Positions 1 through 9,334 of a DNA stretch of 64,000 nucleotides are shown here, piece after piece. Source of the DNA: Mucilaginibacter sp. dw_454 (GTDB taxonomy: Bacteria > Bacteroidota > Bacteroidia > Sphingobacteriales > Sphingobacteriaceae); NCBI RefSeq assembly GCF_018449775.1, contig NZ_JAAVVB010000001.1, forward strand, positions 1,364,001-1,428,000, written 5' to 3'. Position numbers and translations under genes: made by a program. Position 1 is the first letter of the stretch, and every line of letters begins with the position of its first letter. The notes below the pieces were generated by a model that saw only the letters and a program-made list of their open reading frames with translations, ran no database searches and was not told the DNA's origin.

Positions 1-132
1 CTGCACGAAGCCATCACCAACATACCTGCCCCTACCGAAGACTTGAAGGGTAAGGTGATTGATGAAATGGAAAAAGGTTATTATCTTAACGATAAAGTTA
101 TCCGCTTTGCTAAGGTAATTGTAGGAGCGTAA
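1..132 (+). CDS. grpE: GrpE nucleotide exchange factor, C-terminal end (partial)
   Basis: The first 43 codons read in frame from base 1 end in a TAA at 130-132. The peptide keeps the GrpE C-terminal beta-domain signature, with a conserved DEMEKGY-type stretch followed by a VIRFAKVIVG tail. GrpE releases ADP from DnaK in the cytoplasm. The gene lies just upstream of dnaJ on the same strand, a common Bacteroidota order, which supports the call. The start and most of the gene lie outside the window. Confidence 0.85.
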   Translation: MHEAITNIPAPTEDLKGKVIDEMEKGYYLNDKVIRFAKVIVGA

Positions 133-142
133 TTAATTATTG

Positions 143-268
143 AATGATGGAATGAGTGATTGAGTGAATAAAAATTCGCGTCATTCATTTTCGATATATA
201 GTAAAACTGACAATAGTGATGAGCATCAGTGACATTCACTAATTCTCTCAATCACTAATTCACTCATT
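143..268. repeat. Imperfect inverted repeat between grpE and dnaJ
   Basis: The 145-bp gap holds repeats of a GAGTGATTGAG-type word near 151-168 and its inverse near 235-268, so the transcript could fold into a long imperfect hairpin between grpE and dnaJ. No clear promoter is visible. It may attenuate or process a shared grpE-dnaJ mRNA, but that is inference. Confidence 0.45.
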
Positions 269-277
269 AAAATAAAA

Positions 278-1447
278 ATGTCAAAAAGAGATTATTATGA
301 TGTCCTGGGCGTAGCAAAAGGTGCAGATGCCGACGAGATCAAGAAAGCCTATCGTAAAATGGCCATTAAGTATCACCCGGATAAAAACGAGGGCGATAAA
401 GAGGCTGAAGAAAAATTTAAGGAAGCGGCCGAAGCTTACGAGGTTTTAAGTAATCCGGAAAAACGTCAGCGTTACAACCAGTTTGGCCATGCAGCTAATG
501 CGCATTCTGCAAATAGTGGTGGTGCTGGTTATGGTGGCGCAGGCATGAATATGGAAGACATATTCAGTCAGTTTGGCGACATTTTTGGCGGTGGCAGTCC
601 GTTTGATGGTTTCTTTGGTGGCGGCGGCGGTCGCCAGAGCGGTGGCCGCAGAGTGGCACGTGGCAGCAATTTGCGCATCAAAGTAAAACTGACATTGGAA
701 GAAATTGCCAACGGCACCGAAAAGAAAATAAAGGTTAACAAACAGATCATCTGTAAAACCTGCGACGGCAGTGGCGCTAAGGATAAATCATCTTTCCAAA
801 CCTGTAAAACCTGCGGTGGACAGGGCGCCGTTAGGCGTGTAACCAACACCATCCTGGGCCAGATGCAAACTACCAGCACCTGCCCTACCTGTAATGGCGA
901 AGGCAGTGTGATCACCTCTAAATGTAGTGTTTGCCATGGCGACGGCGTTGTACGCGGCGAAGAAACCATCAGCATAAACGTACCTGCCGGTGTAAGCGAA
1001 GGCATGCAACTGAGCATGAGCGGAAAGGGTAACGCTGCCCCACGTGGTGGCATGCCAGGCGATCTGATCATTCTGATCGAAGAGATCCCGCATGAAACTT
1101 TAAAACGTGACGGTAACAACGTGATTTATGATCTGCACATTACCTTTATTGATGCAGCCTTAGGTACCAGCGTTGAAGTACCGACTATCGACGGTAAAGC
1201 CAAGATCAAAATAGATCCCGGAACGCAAGGCGGTAAAATACTGCGCTTAAAAGGCAAAGGTGTACCAGAGGTTAACTCCTATCATCGTGGCGATCAATTG
1301 ATCCACATCAACATCTGGACGCCAAAAGCACTAAGCAACGAAGAACGTGCGCTGTTAGAGAAACTGCAAAATTCGCCTAACTTTAAGCCCAACCCGGGCA
1401 AAAACGAAAAGAGTTTCTTTGAGCGGATGAAAGAATATTTTGAATAA
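278..1447 (+). CDS. dnaJ: Chaperone DnaJ (Hsp40)
   Basis: A full-length type I DnaJ of 389 residues. The J domain spans about residues 1-70, with the HPD triad at 33-35 that stimulates DnaK ATPase. A Gly/Phe-rich linker follows at about 75-130. Four CxxCxGxG zinc repeats start at Cys159, Cys176, Cys202 and Cys216, and the substrate-binding C-terminal domains follow. It delivers unfolded clients to DnaK in the cytoplasm. It lies 145 bp behind grpE and ends at a bidirectional terminator. Nothing is missing relative to the family. Confidence 0.98.
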   Translation: MSKRDYYDVLGVAKGADADEIKKAYRKMAIKYHPDKNEGDKEAEEKFKEAAEAYEVLSNPEKRQRYNQFGHAANAHSANSGGAGYGGAGMNMEDIFSQFGDIFGGGSPFDGFFGGGGGRQSGGRRVARGSNLRIKVKLTLEEIANGTEKKIKVNKQIICKTCDGSGAKDKSSFQTCKTCGGQGAVRRVTNTILGQMQTTSTCPTCNGEGSVITSKCSVCHGDGVVRGEETISINVPAGVSEGMQLSMSGKGNAAPRGGMPGDLIILIEEIPHETLKRDGNNVIYDLHITFIDAALGTSVEVPTIDGKAKIKIDPGTQGGKILRLKGKGVPEVNSYHRGDQLIHINIWTPKALSNEERALLEKLQNSPNFKPNPGKNEKSFFERMKEYFE

Positions 1448-1474
1448 AAGCTGAAAGGCGAAAGCAAAAAGGTT

Positions 1475-1509
1475 AAAGGCTCATGATTGTAGAATTCTGA
1501 GCCTTTTTT
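1475..1509. terminator. Bidirectional terminator between dnaJ and nucleoside hydrolase gene
   Basis: A 9-bp stem (AAAGGCTCA at 1475-1483 with TGAGCCTTT at 1498-1506) is followed by a T run on the plus strand and preceded by an A-rich stretch for the minus strand. It sits between two convergent genes. Confidence 0.75.
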
Positions 1510-1520
1510 GTTTATACGGA

Positions 1521-2510
1521 TTATTTCTTAGGCTGATGCATAATCAACTGATTAATCAAATCCTGCACTTGCTGATGATCTATTTTCTCGGTCAGATACG
1601 CCTGCCCTTTACCATTATCATCCCAAGTATTTTTACCGTCAGCAGCAAGTGGTGCCATTTTTCCCGGGTAAAGATCATAATAAGGTTCTGAACCTTTAAT
1701 GGCGACCAATACAGCGGTTTCATCCCAACTCATGCGGCCACCGGCATCGTCTTTTGATTTCGACATGGCTATACTGAATACATCTTTTACCGGACTGTTT
1801 TTAATCGACGCATCGTTTATCAGCGGCAAGCCCACTTTAATCTTCTCTCCTATCTCAAATCCACTATATATTATTGAAATGTCGATGTTTTGAAAAACGT
1901 TATTAGCGGCCGGGGCATCCATGATCACGTTAAACTCATTCCCGGATGGAAACCGGCCGGCCATACTTACCAATTGTTTTACCTTTTTCTGAATAAGCTC
2001 TTTGCCACTCAGTTTAGAATACTCATCAGCAGATGAATTTAACAAATCAGAGATATTGGTTAAAAAGCCTATGGTTACTATGGTAACGCTATGGTCGGGT
2101 TGCGCGGCAAGGATTTTACGGTAAAGCTTGACGGCATCCCAGGCATCGGCATTGGTTTTTATTGTATGCGGATATCTGGCTAGTATAGTATCTGTCCAAT
2201 GCTGGCCGTCGCGTGCGTTTACGGCCTTTTGTCCGGCTACGCCAATGGGCAGATCGGGGCGTTTAAAGTACGTGTTAAATACATTCAATACTGCAGCGAT
2301 ACCTTCATAACGATTACTTGCCATGGTAGCCAGAATATTGGCTTCTCCTTTATCTGCCAATGCATGTAAAATTGTTATCGCGCCTACATCATCATAATCT
2401 GGGCCAATGTCGCTGTCAAAAATAATGTTAACCGGCTTAGTGCGCTTTTGAGCTAAAGCATTCATCGCGAAGCAAAAAGCAACAAGCAGCAAAAACGATC
2501 TTATTTTCAT
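1521..2510 (-). CDS. Secreted nucleoside hydrolase family protein
   Basis: This 329-residue protein has a signal peptide of about 20 residues ending in ALAQ, so it is probably exported. The metal-binding DxDxxxDD-type motif of inosine-uridine nucleoside hydrolases is at residues 32-41 (DSDIGPDYDD), and a VTIGFLTN stretch matches the family core. Such enzymes cleave the N-glycosidic bond of nucleosides. The substrate cannot be read from the sequence; exported Bacteroidota members may process nucleosides or related N-glycosides outside the cytoplasm. It is convergent with dnaJ and divergent from the ppx gene. Confidence 0.85.
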   Translation of the reverse strand: MKIRSFLLLVAFCFAMNALAQKRTKPVNIIFDSDIGPDYDDVGAITILHALADKGEANILATMASNRYEGIAAVLNVFNTYFKRPDLPIGVAGQKAVNARDGQHWTDTILARYPHTIKTNADAWDAVKLYRKILAAQPDHSVTIVTIGFLTNISDLLNSSADEYSKLSGKELIQKKVKQLVSMAGRFPSGNEFNVIMDAPAANNVFQNIDISIIYSGFEIGEKIKVGLPLINDASIKNSPVKDVFSIAMSKSKDDAGGRMSWDETAVLVAIKGSEPYYDLYPGKMAPLAADGKNTWDDNGKGQAYLTEKIDHQQVQDLINQLIMHQPKK

Positions 2511-2639
2511 AAACGGGATAATTGGCTCATAAACATACCAATTTTGATTAATAAATATTTACTTCGCAGCCACACATTTTAGGTTCGATAACGTTTATAG
2601 TTTGGTATTTTTAAGCTGAAAAACATTTAACTAAGCCCA

Positions 2640-3569
2640 ATGAGCAAACGCATCGCCGTGATGGACCTCGGCACCAACACATTCCACCTCTTAATTGCCG
2701 AAGGCAGCGCGTCTGATTATGAAGCTCTGGTACACCAACATGATTCGGTAAAACTGGGCGAGGGCGGTATCAACAAAGGGATTATCCAGCAAGCCTCGTA
2801 CGATCGCGGGATAGCTTCTATGCAGAAGTTTCATACTGAGATCCGCAAGTACAACATTCAAGATGTAAAAGCCATAGCAACCTCGGCATTGCGCAATGCA
2901 TCTAATGGACAGCAATTTATTGATGACGTAGCTGATAAAACCGGCATCAATATAGAATTGATTGACGGCGAACAGGAAGCAGAATATATTTACAGAGGTG
3001 TAAAGTTGGCTGGCGGCATGTCTGGCCAAACAACACTGATTATGGATATTGGTGGCGGCAGCGTCGAGTTTATTTTGGGCAACCAGTATAGCATTCTTTG
3101 GAAGCAAAGCTTTGAAATTGGGGCAGCAAGACTGATGGACAAGTTCCATCGTACCGACCCTATCCCACAGGATTCCATCCATGCGCTAAACTCCTATCTT
3201 GAAGAACATTTAACAACACTAATTGCCGTGGCCGCAAAATACCCGGTAAGCGCGCTAATTGGCTCATCAGGCGCATTTGAGACTTTTGCCGAATTAACCG
3301 AACGCAAAAAAGGCGGCAGTTTCGACCTTCAGCTTAAAAATTACGATTTTGAAACAGACGACTTGCTGACGCTAATTGAAACGTTGATCACATCATCGCA
3401 CGATGATAGAAAAAATAACGAAGGCATTGTTCCTATCCGTGTGGATATGATTGTGGTTGCATCTTTGATTACGCGCTTTATTATTCAGCGGCTGGGTATT
3501 CAAAATGCTTGTATGTCCACTTATTCGTTGAAAGAAGGTGTTTTGGCCGAAATGATGGACTCGCAGTAA
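2640..3569 (+). CDS. Ppx/GppA-family phosphatase (exopolyphosphatase-like)
   Basis: A 309-residue ASKHA-fold protein. The phosphate-binding loops are visible as DLGTNTFHLL from residue 9 and DIGGGSVEF from residue 136, and a TSALRNA stretch lies near 82. The family removes terminal phosphates from polyphosphate or converts pppGpp to ppGpp. At this length it contains only the two ASKHA domains and lacks the C-terminal HD-like domain of E. coli Ppx, so it is the short form common in Bacteroidota. Which substrate it prefers is not visible. Confidence 0.88.
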   Translation: MSKRIAVMDLGTNTFHLLIAEGSASDYEALVHQHDSVKLGEGGINKGIIQQASYDRGIASMQKFHTEIRKYNIQDVKAIATSALRNASNGQQFIDDVADKTGINIELIDGEQEAEYIYRGVKLAGGMSGQTTLIMDIGGGSVEFILGNQYSILWKQSFEIGAARLMDKFHRTDPIPQDSIHALNSYLEEHLTTLIAVAAKYPVSALIGSSGAFETFAELTERKKGGSFDLQLKNYDFETDDLLTLIETLITSSHDDRKNNEGIVPIRVDMIVVASLITRFIIQRLGIQNACMSTYSLKEGVLAEMMDSQ

Positions 3570-3625
3570 TAAACGCTTTAAGCAGGCGCCTAATTTTTGT
3601 ATCTTGCTATCCTTAACTGATACGC

Positions 3626-5617
3626 ATGAAACTCAAACCCCTGTTAGCAGGCACTGCCCTATTGTTCGCTGTTATAGCGCAAGCGCAAAAGAAAGAACAC
3701 AATACAGATGCTGAAGCATCTAACTATATCCCATCCAATTTATTCGCACCTGCGTTCCATACCGAAAAGGGTAATGAGTTCCATTCGGTTAATGGCGAAC
3801 CCGGCCCTAAGTACTGGCAAAACCGTGCCGATTACCTGCTCAAAGCCAATATCGATACAGTAAGTAAAACACTATCTGCCACAGAGAATGTTACCTATAC
3901 CAACAACAGCCCAGACAATTTACAATACCTATGGCTACAACTGGATCAGAACACTTATAAGAAAGACGCACGCTCTAACTTCGTCACCGGTAATCAGCCA
4001 AAGGCTGCCGATCATACTACCGGCTATCAATTAGAGTCGGTTAGTATTGTGCTAAACGGCAAAACCGAGATAGCTAACTATGTAGTTACAGATACCCGCA
4101 TGCAGATCCGCCTGCCAATAGCGCTTGCTGCTTACGGTGGTAAGATCAACCTGCTCATCAAATATCATTATACCATACCTGGTGCATTTGGCAGCCGGAC
4201 AGACTACACAGACACTAAAAACGGCAAGATCTACGAGATCGCACAGTGGTTCCCGCGCATGTGTGTTTATGACGATTCGCAAGGCTGGGACACCTTACCC
4301 TTCTTAGGTAGTGGCGAGTTTTACTGCGAGTATGGCGATATTGACTATAGTGTTACTGTGCCCTCTGATATGATCGTAGCCGGATCTGGCGAATTGGTAA
4401 ATCCCACTGAGGTGTTAACCGCCAAACAACTGAGCCGCTACAACGCTGCCCATAACAGTGATAAAACCATTATGATCCGCACACCTGAGGAGGTTACACA
4501 AGCTTCATCGCGACCGGTAAATAAAGGCACATTGACCTGGCACTTCAAGATGTCTAACACCCGCGATGTGGCATTTGGAGCCTCTAAGGCCTACGTGTGG
4601 GACGCAGCAAGGATAAACCTGCCGGGTGGCAAGAAGTCGCTCTCTATGTCTGTTTACCCGGTTGAGAGCGCAGGTACCGACGCATGGGGCAGATCGACTG
4701 AGTATTTGAAAGGCGCTATCGAGTACTTCTCGGCCAAATGGTTTACCTACCCTTACCCCTGTGCGGTTAACGAGGCCGGTATTGCCGGTGGCATGGAGTA
4801 CCCGGGGATATTGTTTGATGGCATTACCGACAAAAGCAAGGAGTTATTCTGGGTAACCGCGCATGAGATTGGCCATAACTGGTTCCCGATGATTGTGGGC
4901 AGCAATGAGCGTCGTTACGCCTGGATGGACGAAGGTTTTAATACGTTTATTGATGTATACGCCTCTGATGCCTTTAATAAAGGCGAATATGCCCCTAAAC
5001 GCGACAGTGAGTACGCGCCGGGCGGTGGTTACCCCGCAGATGAAATCGCACCCATCATCAGCGACCCGGAAGCGCCCACTATTATGACCGCACCTGACGC
5101 CATTTCCGAGAAGTATCGCCACCCTATAACTTACTTTAAGCCTGCCTTTGGTTTGATTTTGCTACGTGAGCAGATCATCGGCAAAGAGCGGTTTGATTAT
5201 GCATTCAAGAACTATATCCATCAATGGGCCTATAAGCATCCACGCCCCGATGACTTCTTCCGCTCTATAGAGAACGGCGCCGGTGAGGACCTGGGCTGGT
5301 TTTGGCGCGGTTGGTACTACAATAACTATAGTTTAGACCTGGCTATCACCAAAGCGCATTATGCTAATGGCGGCCCGGAGAATGGCGTTGAAGTCACCAT
5401 AGTCAATAAAGAACCTATGGCTATGCCATTTACGGTTGAAGTGAAGCTAAAGAATGGCAGCAAGCAACGCATGTACCTGCCGGTTGAAACGTGGTTACAG
5501 AACAAGGCAACTACGTTCACTATCAATACCACCAGCGCTGCCGAATCGGTTACGATAGATCCGGACAATGCTTTGCCTGATATGGACAGGAAGAATAACA
5601 CTTTAAAAGTGGAGTGA
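3626..5617 (+). CDS. Secreted M1-family metallopeptidase
   Basis: A 663-residue exported protein with a signal peptide ending near residue 20 (AVIAQAQ). The zinc site is HEIGH at residues 413-417 with the third ligand Glu436 exactly 18 residues on (HExxH-x18-E). A GGMEY stretch about 20 residues upstream of it corresponds to the GxMEN exopeptidase loop, altered at the last position. M1 enzymes remove N-terminal residues from peptides, probably in the periplasm here. The gene follows ppx by 56 bp on the same strand and may share its transcript. Confidence 0.93.
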   Translation: MKLKPLLAGTALLFAVIAQAQKKEHNTDAEASNYIPSNLFAPAFHTEKGNEFHSVNGEPGPKYWQNRADYLLKANIDTVSKTLSATENVTYTNNSPDNLQYLWLQLDQNTYKKDARSNFVTGNQPKAADHTTGYQLESVSIVLNGKTEIANYVVTDTRMQIRLPIALAAYGGKINLLIKYHYTIPGAFGSRTDYTDTKNGKIYEIAQWFPRMCVYDDSQGWDTLPFLGSGEFYCEYGDIDYSVTVPSDMIVAGSGELVNPTEVLTAKQLSRYNAAHNSDKTIMIRTPEEVTQASSRPVNKGTLTWHFKMSNTRDVAFGASKAYVWDAARINLPGGKKSLSMSVYPVESAGTDAWGRSTEYLKGAIEYFSAKWFTYPYPCAVNEAGIAGGMEYPGILFDGITDKSKELFWVTAHEIGHNWFPMIVGSNERRYAWMDEGFNTFIDVYASDAFNKGEYAPKRDSEYAPGGGYPADEIAPIISDPEAPTIMTAPDAISEKYRHPITYFKPAFGLILLREQIIGKERFDYAFKNYIHQWAYKHPRPDDFFRSIENGAGEDLGWFWRGWYYNNYSLDLAITKAHYANGGPENGVEVTIVNKEPMAMPFTVEVKLKNGSKQRMYLPVETWLQNKATTFTINTTSAAESVTIDPDNALPDMDRKNNTLKVE

Positions 5618-5627
5618 TGGCCATCGA

Positions 5628-5768
5628 GTGATCCACGCGAGTGTGTGGATCACTTGGATCACCTTAAAAACACAACCAATTAAAAATCAAAAGATTAAAA
5701 GAAAACTATTTTAATAGTTGGATCAGTTTGGATCACTTTTCCTGACTTATGTGTCTTTTTTGGATCAC
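5628..5768. repeat. Cluster of GGATCAC repeats with a hairpin
   Basis: GGATCAC occurs at 5647, 5656, 5730 and 5762, GGATCAG occurs at 5720, and the inverse GTGATCC occurs at 5628. The pair at 5628-5636 and 5645-5653 forms a 9-bp stem with an 8-nt loop. There are six GATC sites in about 140 bp. It lies between the convergent M1 peptidase and maf genes, so it is not an obvious promoter. Confidence 0.6.
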
Positions 5769-5792
5769 CTGATTTTTTGGGATAGACAATAA

Positions 5793-6368
5793 TTAATCCT
5801 GCATTTTCAATAGCGCTTGGTACAACTTCTCAGTTGGTAAGCCAACTACATTGGTGTATGAGCCATTAATCTTTACGATGGACGTTACCCCTAACCATTC
5901 CTGGATACCGTACGAGCCGGCTTTGTCCATGGGTTTGTATTTGGTTACGTAGTTAATAATCTCTTCGTCTGTAAGCGTCCTAAAGGTAACATCAGACACA
6001 TCATAAAAACTATGGTATTGTTGCTTGTAAAACAGGCAAACCCCGGTTATAACCTGGTGCACTTTACCCGACAGCATTTGCAGCATTTCAATAGCATGTT
6101 GTTCTGATTCGGGTTTACCCAAAATATGGCCATCAATACTTACAATCGTATCGGCAGTAAGCACTAATTCATCTTCGCTTACCGATTCGTCAAAAGCGGT
6201 AGCTTTTTTTTGGGCTATGTAAACCGCAATCTCCTCGGGTGTTAAATTATCAGGGTAAGATTCGTCGACTTCCTTCAATACGATCTTAAAATCAAGATCC
6301 ATTAACTTTAACAGTTCTTGCCTGCGTGGCGATTTGGAGGCTAATATAATGGGTGGAAAGTTTTTCAT
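5793..6368 (-). CDS. maf: Maf-family nucleotide pyrophosphatase
   Basis: A 191-residue protein of normal family length. The N-terminal phosphate-binding signature ASKSPRR is at residues 10-16 and the catalytic Asp is in LTADTIV at residue 73. Maf proteins hydrolyse non-canonical or canonical dTTP, UTP or modified nucleotides to the monophosphates in the cytoplasm and are tied to cell division arrest. The sequence does not settle which subfamily. In many Bacteroidota maf lies close to kdsC and a DUF2520 gene; here those genes follow at 8.4-10.5 kb after an intervening plus-strand pair. Confidence 0.93.
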   Translation of the reverse strand: MKNFPPIILASKSPRRQELLKLMDLDFKIVLKEVDESYPDNLTPEEIAVYIAQKKATAFDESVSEDELVLTADTIVSIDGHILGKPESEQHAIEMLQMLSGKVHQVITGVCLFYKQQYHSFYDVSDVTFRTLTDEEIINYVTKYKPMDKAGSYGIQEWLGVTSIVKINGSYTNVVGLPTEKLYQALLKMQD

Positions 6369-6505
6369 TTGATATCAATACGTATACGCCACTAAAATAA
6401 GCCGTTTTACCGAGAGCCAAAAGCAAATAACCGGAATTAAAATTCATTATAATTCCTTACTTATAAGTCATTGTTGGACTGATGGATTACAAATAGCTTA
6501 GTGTT

Positions 6506-7492
6506 ATGGTAAGCCTAACCTATCGTCACATTTTATTAGTTGTAATCTTACTTTTACCTGCGTTATCTTTCGCCCAAAAGGTATACGACGGGCAGGTTAT
6601 TAACAAGATAACCGAGGATTGGATACCTAACGTCAACGTATTACTTTTAAAAGAAAAAATCGGTACAGCAACCAACGCACAGGGCTATTTCGAACTATCG
6701 TCAGAAAAGCCTTTACCCGATGATACCTTACAGTTTAGCTCCGTCGGTTATAAAACAATTAAATTGCCGGTTTCGGCTTATCAATCGCAAATGTTTATTG
6801 CGCTTGAGGCTAGTAACACCCGGCTTAATGAAGTTGATATAACTAATAAAAGGAAACTTAAAAATATTGTATTAGACAAATTTGGCTATGCTGATTTAAA
6901 GCCTGTTAGCGCAAGGTTTTATCATCACAGTACCGAAGTGGTTAAAACAACCACGGTCCTGGCAAAATTATTTAAGGCACCTAAAGATAATGTACTCTTA
7001 TTAAATATCAGCCTTGGGCGACAGGACTTGCCCACTAGTCCAAGCTATTCGGTTCGTAACAAGTTCACCACTTTTCTGCTGCATATTATGACGCAGGACA
7101 GCCTGACCCATGCACCGGGCAAGATCATATTTACCAAAACCATATCGCTTACCGACAACGCGTTATGGGTGAACATTGACCTTACTAATGATAAAGTAAG
7201 AATTCCGTCCAAAGACTTTTTTATAGCTATTGAATGGCTAATAAATCCCTACAACGAGATCATTGAAGTAAACAGAGCCCCCAAAGTTGCTAAAACAACA
7301 AAACGAGGTTTCCAGCTATTGAATGATGTGTCCGAGTATCACATAAGCTATCAACCATTTTTAATAGGTTATGATAATGAAGATGACACCAGGGTGCACG
7401 CTTTGTTATACACCAGGATTAATAACCAATGGCAACTGGACAGGCAGATTTATAAAAACGAACTTGCGCTATCGGCAACCATCCAGTATTAA
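6506..7492 (+). CDS. Secreted carboxypeptidase-regulatory-like domain protein A
   Basis: A 328-residue exported protein with a signal peptide ending near LSFAQ. Residues of about 25-110 form a carboxypeptidase D regulatory-like beta-sandwich (KVYDGQVINK at its start, TATNAQGYFELS in the middle). The remaining 200 residues are unknown and contain a KDFFIAIEWL stretch also found in the next gene. It is probably periplasmic or surface located. The 9-bp gap to the next gene and this shared motif suggest a co-transcribed tandem duplicate. Function not recognised. Confidence 0.7.
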   Translation: MVSLTYRHILLVVILLLPALSFAQKVYDGQVINKITEDWIPNVNVLLLKEKIGTATNAQGYFELSSEKPLPDDTLQFSSVGYKTIKLPVSAYQSQMFIALEASNTRLNEVDITNKRKLKNIVLDKFGYADLKPVSARFYHHSTEVVKTTTVLAKLFKAPKDNVLLLNISLGRQDLPTSPSYSVRNKFTTFLLHIMTQDSLTHAPGKIIFTKTISLTDNALWVNIDLTNDKVRIPSKDFFIAIEWLINPYNEIIEVNRAPKVAKTTKRGFQLLNDVSEYHISYQPFLIGYDNEDDTRVHALLYTRINNQWQLDRQIYKNELALSATIQY

Positions 7493-7501
7493 CAGCCAGC
7501 C

Positions 7502-8437
7502 ATGAAAAATATTTTAACGGCGATAATCTGCCTGCTAACTTTAAGAGTTACTGCTCAGCAAAAAATGAACAAGTTTCAAATAGTAGATAGTTTGAGTGGC
7601 AAGCCGGTGCCATCTGCATCAGTAACTTTAGTCAGAGCGAAGCTATCTATCAATACCGAAAAAGATGGCATATTTATCATTCCTGGCGATTTGGCTGTAC
7701 TGCGCGACACCGTAATATTTTATGCGCAAAACTACAGACCAGAAAAACTGCTGTTAGAGCAATTAAACGGAAGGGATACCATCCGTTTAGCCAGGCATGA
7801 AGATGCATCAACTAATACATCAATAAAATATAATGCCGACACGCTGCTTAACGATTACCTGAAAAGAGATATAGTACATTTTGCCGGCGTAAACACTACC
7901 ACAGCAAAATTTGAATATTTGCAGTTAGCCCAGCAATTTTATGCAAGTAAGCCCGGCGTAGTTTTAAAAAGCGTTAAGCTGAACAGGCTTGCTTTTGCAA
8001 TGGATACAACAGATTATACCTGGATGCCATCTGTTCACCTGGACAAGGTTAAATTCAGGATGCGCATATACGACATCGATCCAATTACACATGGCCCCGG
8101 CCATGACCTTTGCAACAAAACGATAGAGATTAGCAAAATAGTAGGCAGCCAAATAACCGTAGACCTGAAAAAATATAAAATAGTAGTACCGCATAAAACT
8201 TTTTTTGTAGCGGTTGAGTGGATGCGCGATTTTTACAATGCAGGTTACAGTGTAAGTGTTGATCAGGAAGGTAAGCAAACACGCGAGCTTAATTATCATC
8301 CCCTTATAGGCATAGCAGCAACCACCGGGCCAACGTTAAACATATGGGCACAGAATTTTAAACGGGAATGGAAACCTTATACTTACTTTATGCCCTTTGG
8401 CACGGACCTGGCTATGAGTGCGGTGATAGCTTATTAA
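7502..8437 (+). CDS. Secreted carboxypeptidase-regulatory-like domain protein B
   Basis: A 311-residue exported protein with a signal peptide ending in RVTAQ. A beta-sandwich domain at about residues 22-95 resembles the carboxypeptidase regulatory fold but is more diverged than in its upstream paralogue. The C-terminal half shares KTFFVAVEWM with the KDFFIAIEWL of that paralogue. The stop codon directly abuts the convergent kdsC stop. The function is unknown; partners are probably other envelope proteins. Confidence 0.62.
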   Translation: MKNILTAIICLLTLRVTAQQKMNKFQIVDSLSGKPVPSASVTLVRAKLSINTEKDGIFIIPGDLAVLRDTVIFYAQNYRPEKLLLEQLNGRDTIRLARHEDASTNTSIKYNADTLLNDYLKRDIVHFAGVNTTTAKFEYLQLAQQFYASKPGVVLKSVKLNRLAFAMDTTDYTWMPSVHLDKVKFRMRIYDIDPITHGPGHDLCNKTIEISKIVGSQITVDLKKYKIVVPHKTFFVAVEWMRDFYNAGYSVSVDQEGKQTRELNYHPLIGIAATTGPTLNIWAQNFKREWKPYTYFMPFGTDLAMSAVIAY

Positions 8438-8959
8438 CTACCAGCTATAAGACTCCGCGCTCATCCATTTGTCCTGAACTTTCAGCACTTTTTCAATGAT
8501 GTCGCGGGCGCAGCCTTTACCGCCACCAAACGGAGATACATATTGGCTAACTGCTTTAATCTCTTCGCAGGCATCGGCAGGGCAAACGGGTAGGCCCACC
8601 AATTTCATGACACCCAGATCGGGAATATCATCACCCATGTAAAGCACATTGTTTGGCAGGATATGTTTTGATTCCAGGTAATCTTTAAACTTGCTTACCT
8701 TATCGTGTGCACCAATAAACACATCCTTAATACCCAGGCTATTTAAGCGATAGATAGCAGTTTTTGAGCGGCTGCCAGATATGGCACAAACGTTATAACC
8801 ACATTTAACAGCCAACTGCAAAGCATACCCGTCTTTAATATTAAAAGCGCGGCTTTGCTCGCCGGTTTCTGTTACAAACACAGAGCCGTCGGTCAACACA
8901 CCGTCTACATCAAAAATAAAGGTGGTAATATCTTTTAACTTGCTTAGAAATGTTTCCAT
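8438..8959 (-). CDS. kdsC: KdsC-type HAD phosphatase (KDO 8-phosphate phosphatase-like)
   Basis: A 173-residue HAD enzyme without a cap domain. The nucleophile motif is FDVDGVLTDG (Asp17 and Asp19), followed by AISGSRS and GDDIPDL for loops II and IV. KdsC hydrolyses 3-deoxy-D-manno-octulosonate 8-phosphate to KDO for lipid A-core synthesis. Close relatives act on other sugar phosphates, so the exact substrate is inferred from family length and motifs. It ends a minus-strand run DUF2520, ferredoxin, iscX, kdsC. Confidence 0.88.
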   Translation of the reverse strand: METFLSKLKDITTFIFDVDGVLTDGSVFVTETGEQSRAFNIKDGYALQLAVKCGYNVCAISGSRSKTAIYRLNSLGIKDVFIGAHDKVSKFKDYLESKHILPNNVLYMGDDIPDLGVMKLVGLPVCPADACEEIKAVSQYVSPFGGGKGCARDIIEKVLKVQDKWMSAESYSW

Positions 8960-9000
8960 TGGAAGGATTACACCAATTTTAAAGGTAATTACAAAGATTA

Positions 9001-9243
9001 TTATTGATTATCGCGCCACTCATAAACCCAGGCCGATTGGATTTGCTCCAGGTGGCCTTCGGTTGATTGCTCGCGGGTGCCGGCAAAGTTTGGCAGCGTC
9101 AGTATCCATTCTAACAGATCTGTAAAACGGATGCGGTATATTTTCGACTCGCCAAAGTCATCACCAAATTTCTCGTAAAGCGACATGGCAATGTCCTCAT
9201 GATCGTTCCAGTGTATCGGAAGTGCAAATTTATCGTCTGTCAT
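9001..9243 (-). CDS. iscX: Fe-S assembly protein IscX
   Basis: An 80-residue acidic protein with the IscX pattern: an N-terminal IHWNDHEDIAMSLYEKF stretch, a central IRFTDLLEWI, and an AWVYEWRDNQ end. IscX is an iron-binding regulator or adaptor of the cysteine desulfurase IscS in the ISC pathway. It follows the ferredoxin gene on the same strand after a 91-bp gap filled with repeats, which matches the fdx-iscX order of proteobacterial isc operons. No iscS or iscU is in the window. Confidence 0.92.
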   Translation of the reverse strand: MTDDKFALPIHWNDHEDIAMSLYEKFGDDFGESKIYRIRFTDLLEWILTLPNFAGTREQSTEGHLEQIQSAWVYEWRDNQ

Positions 9244-9255
9244 TATTTTTGTTTT

Positions 9256-9326
9256 ACGTTATACGTTTTACGTAGTACGTTATATAAATTTTATAAAAGA
9301 AACGTACAACGTATAACGTAGTACGT
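9256..9326. repeat. ACGTTATACGT inverted repeat between ferredoxin gene and iscX
   Basis: The words ACGTTATACGT (9256-9266) and its inverse ACGTATAACGT (9309-9319) flank an AT-rich centre, and ACGTAGTACGT appears in both halves (9270-9280 and 9316-9326). The block fills most of the 91-bp space between two co-directional genes, so it could form a structure in the shared mRNA. Confidence 0.6.
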
Positions 9327-9334
9327 ACAACCTA

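Noticed and set aside
568..1119. Minus-strand frame opposite the dnaJ glycine-rich and zinc-finger region
   Set aside because: The Pro- and Leu-rich reading is the expected shadow of Gly- and Lys-rich dnaJ codons.
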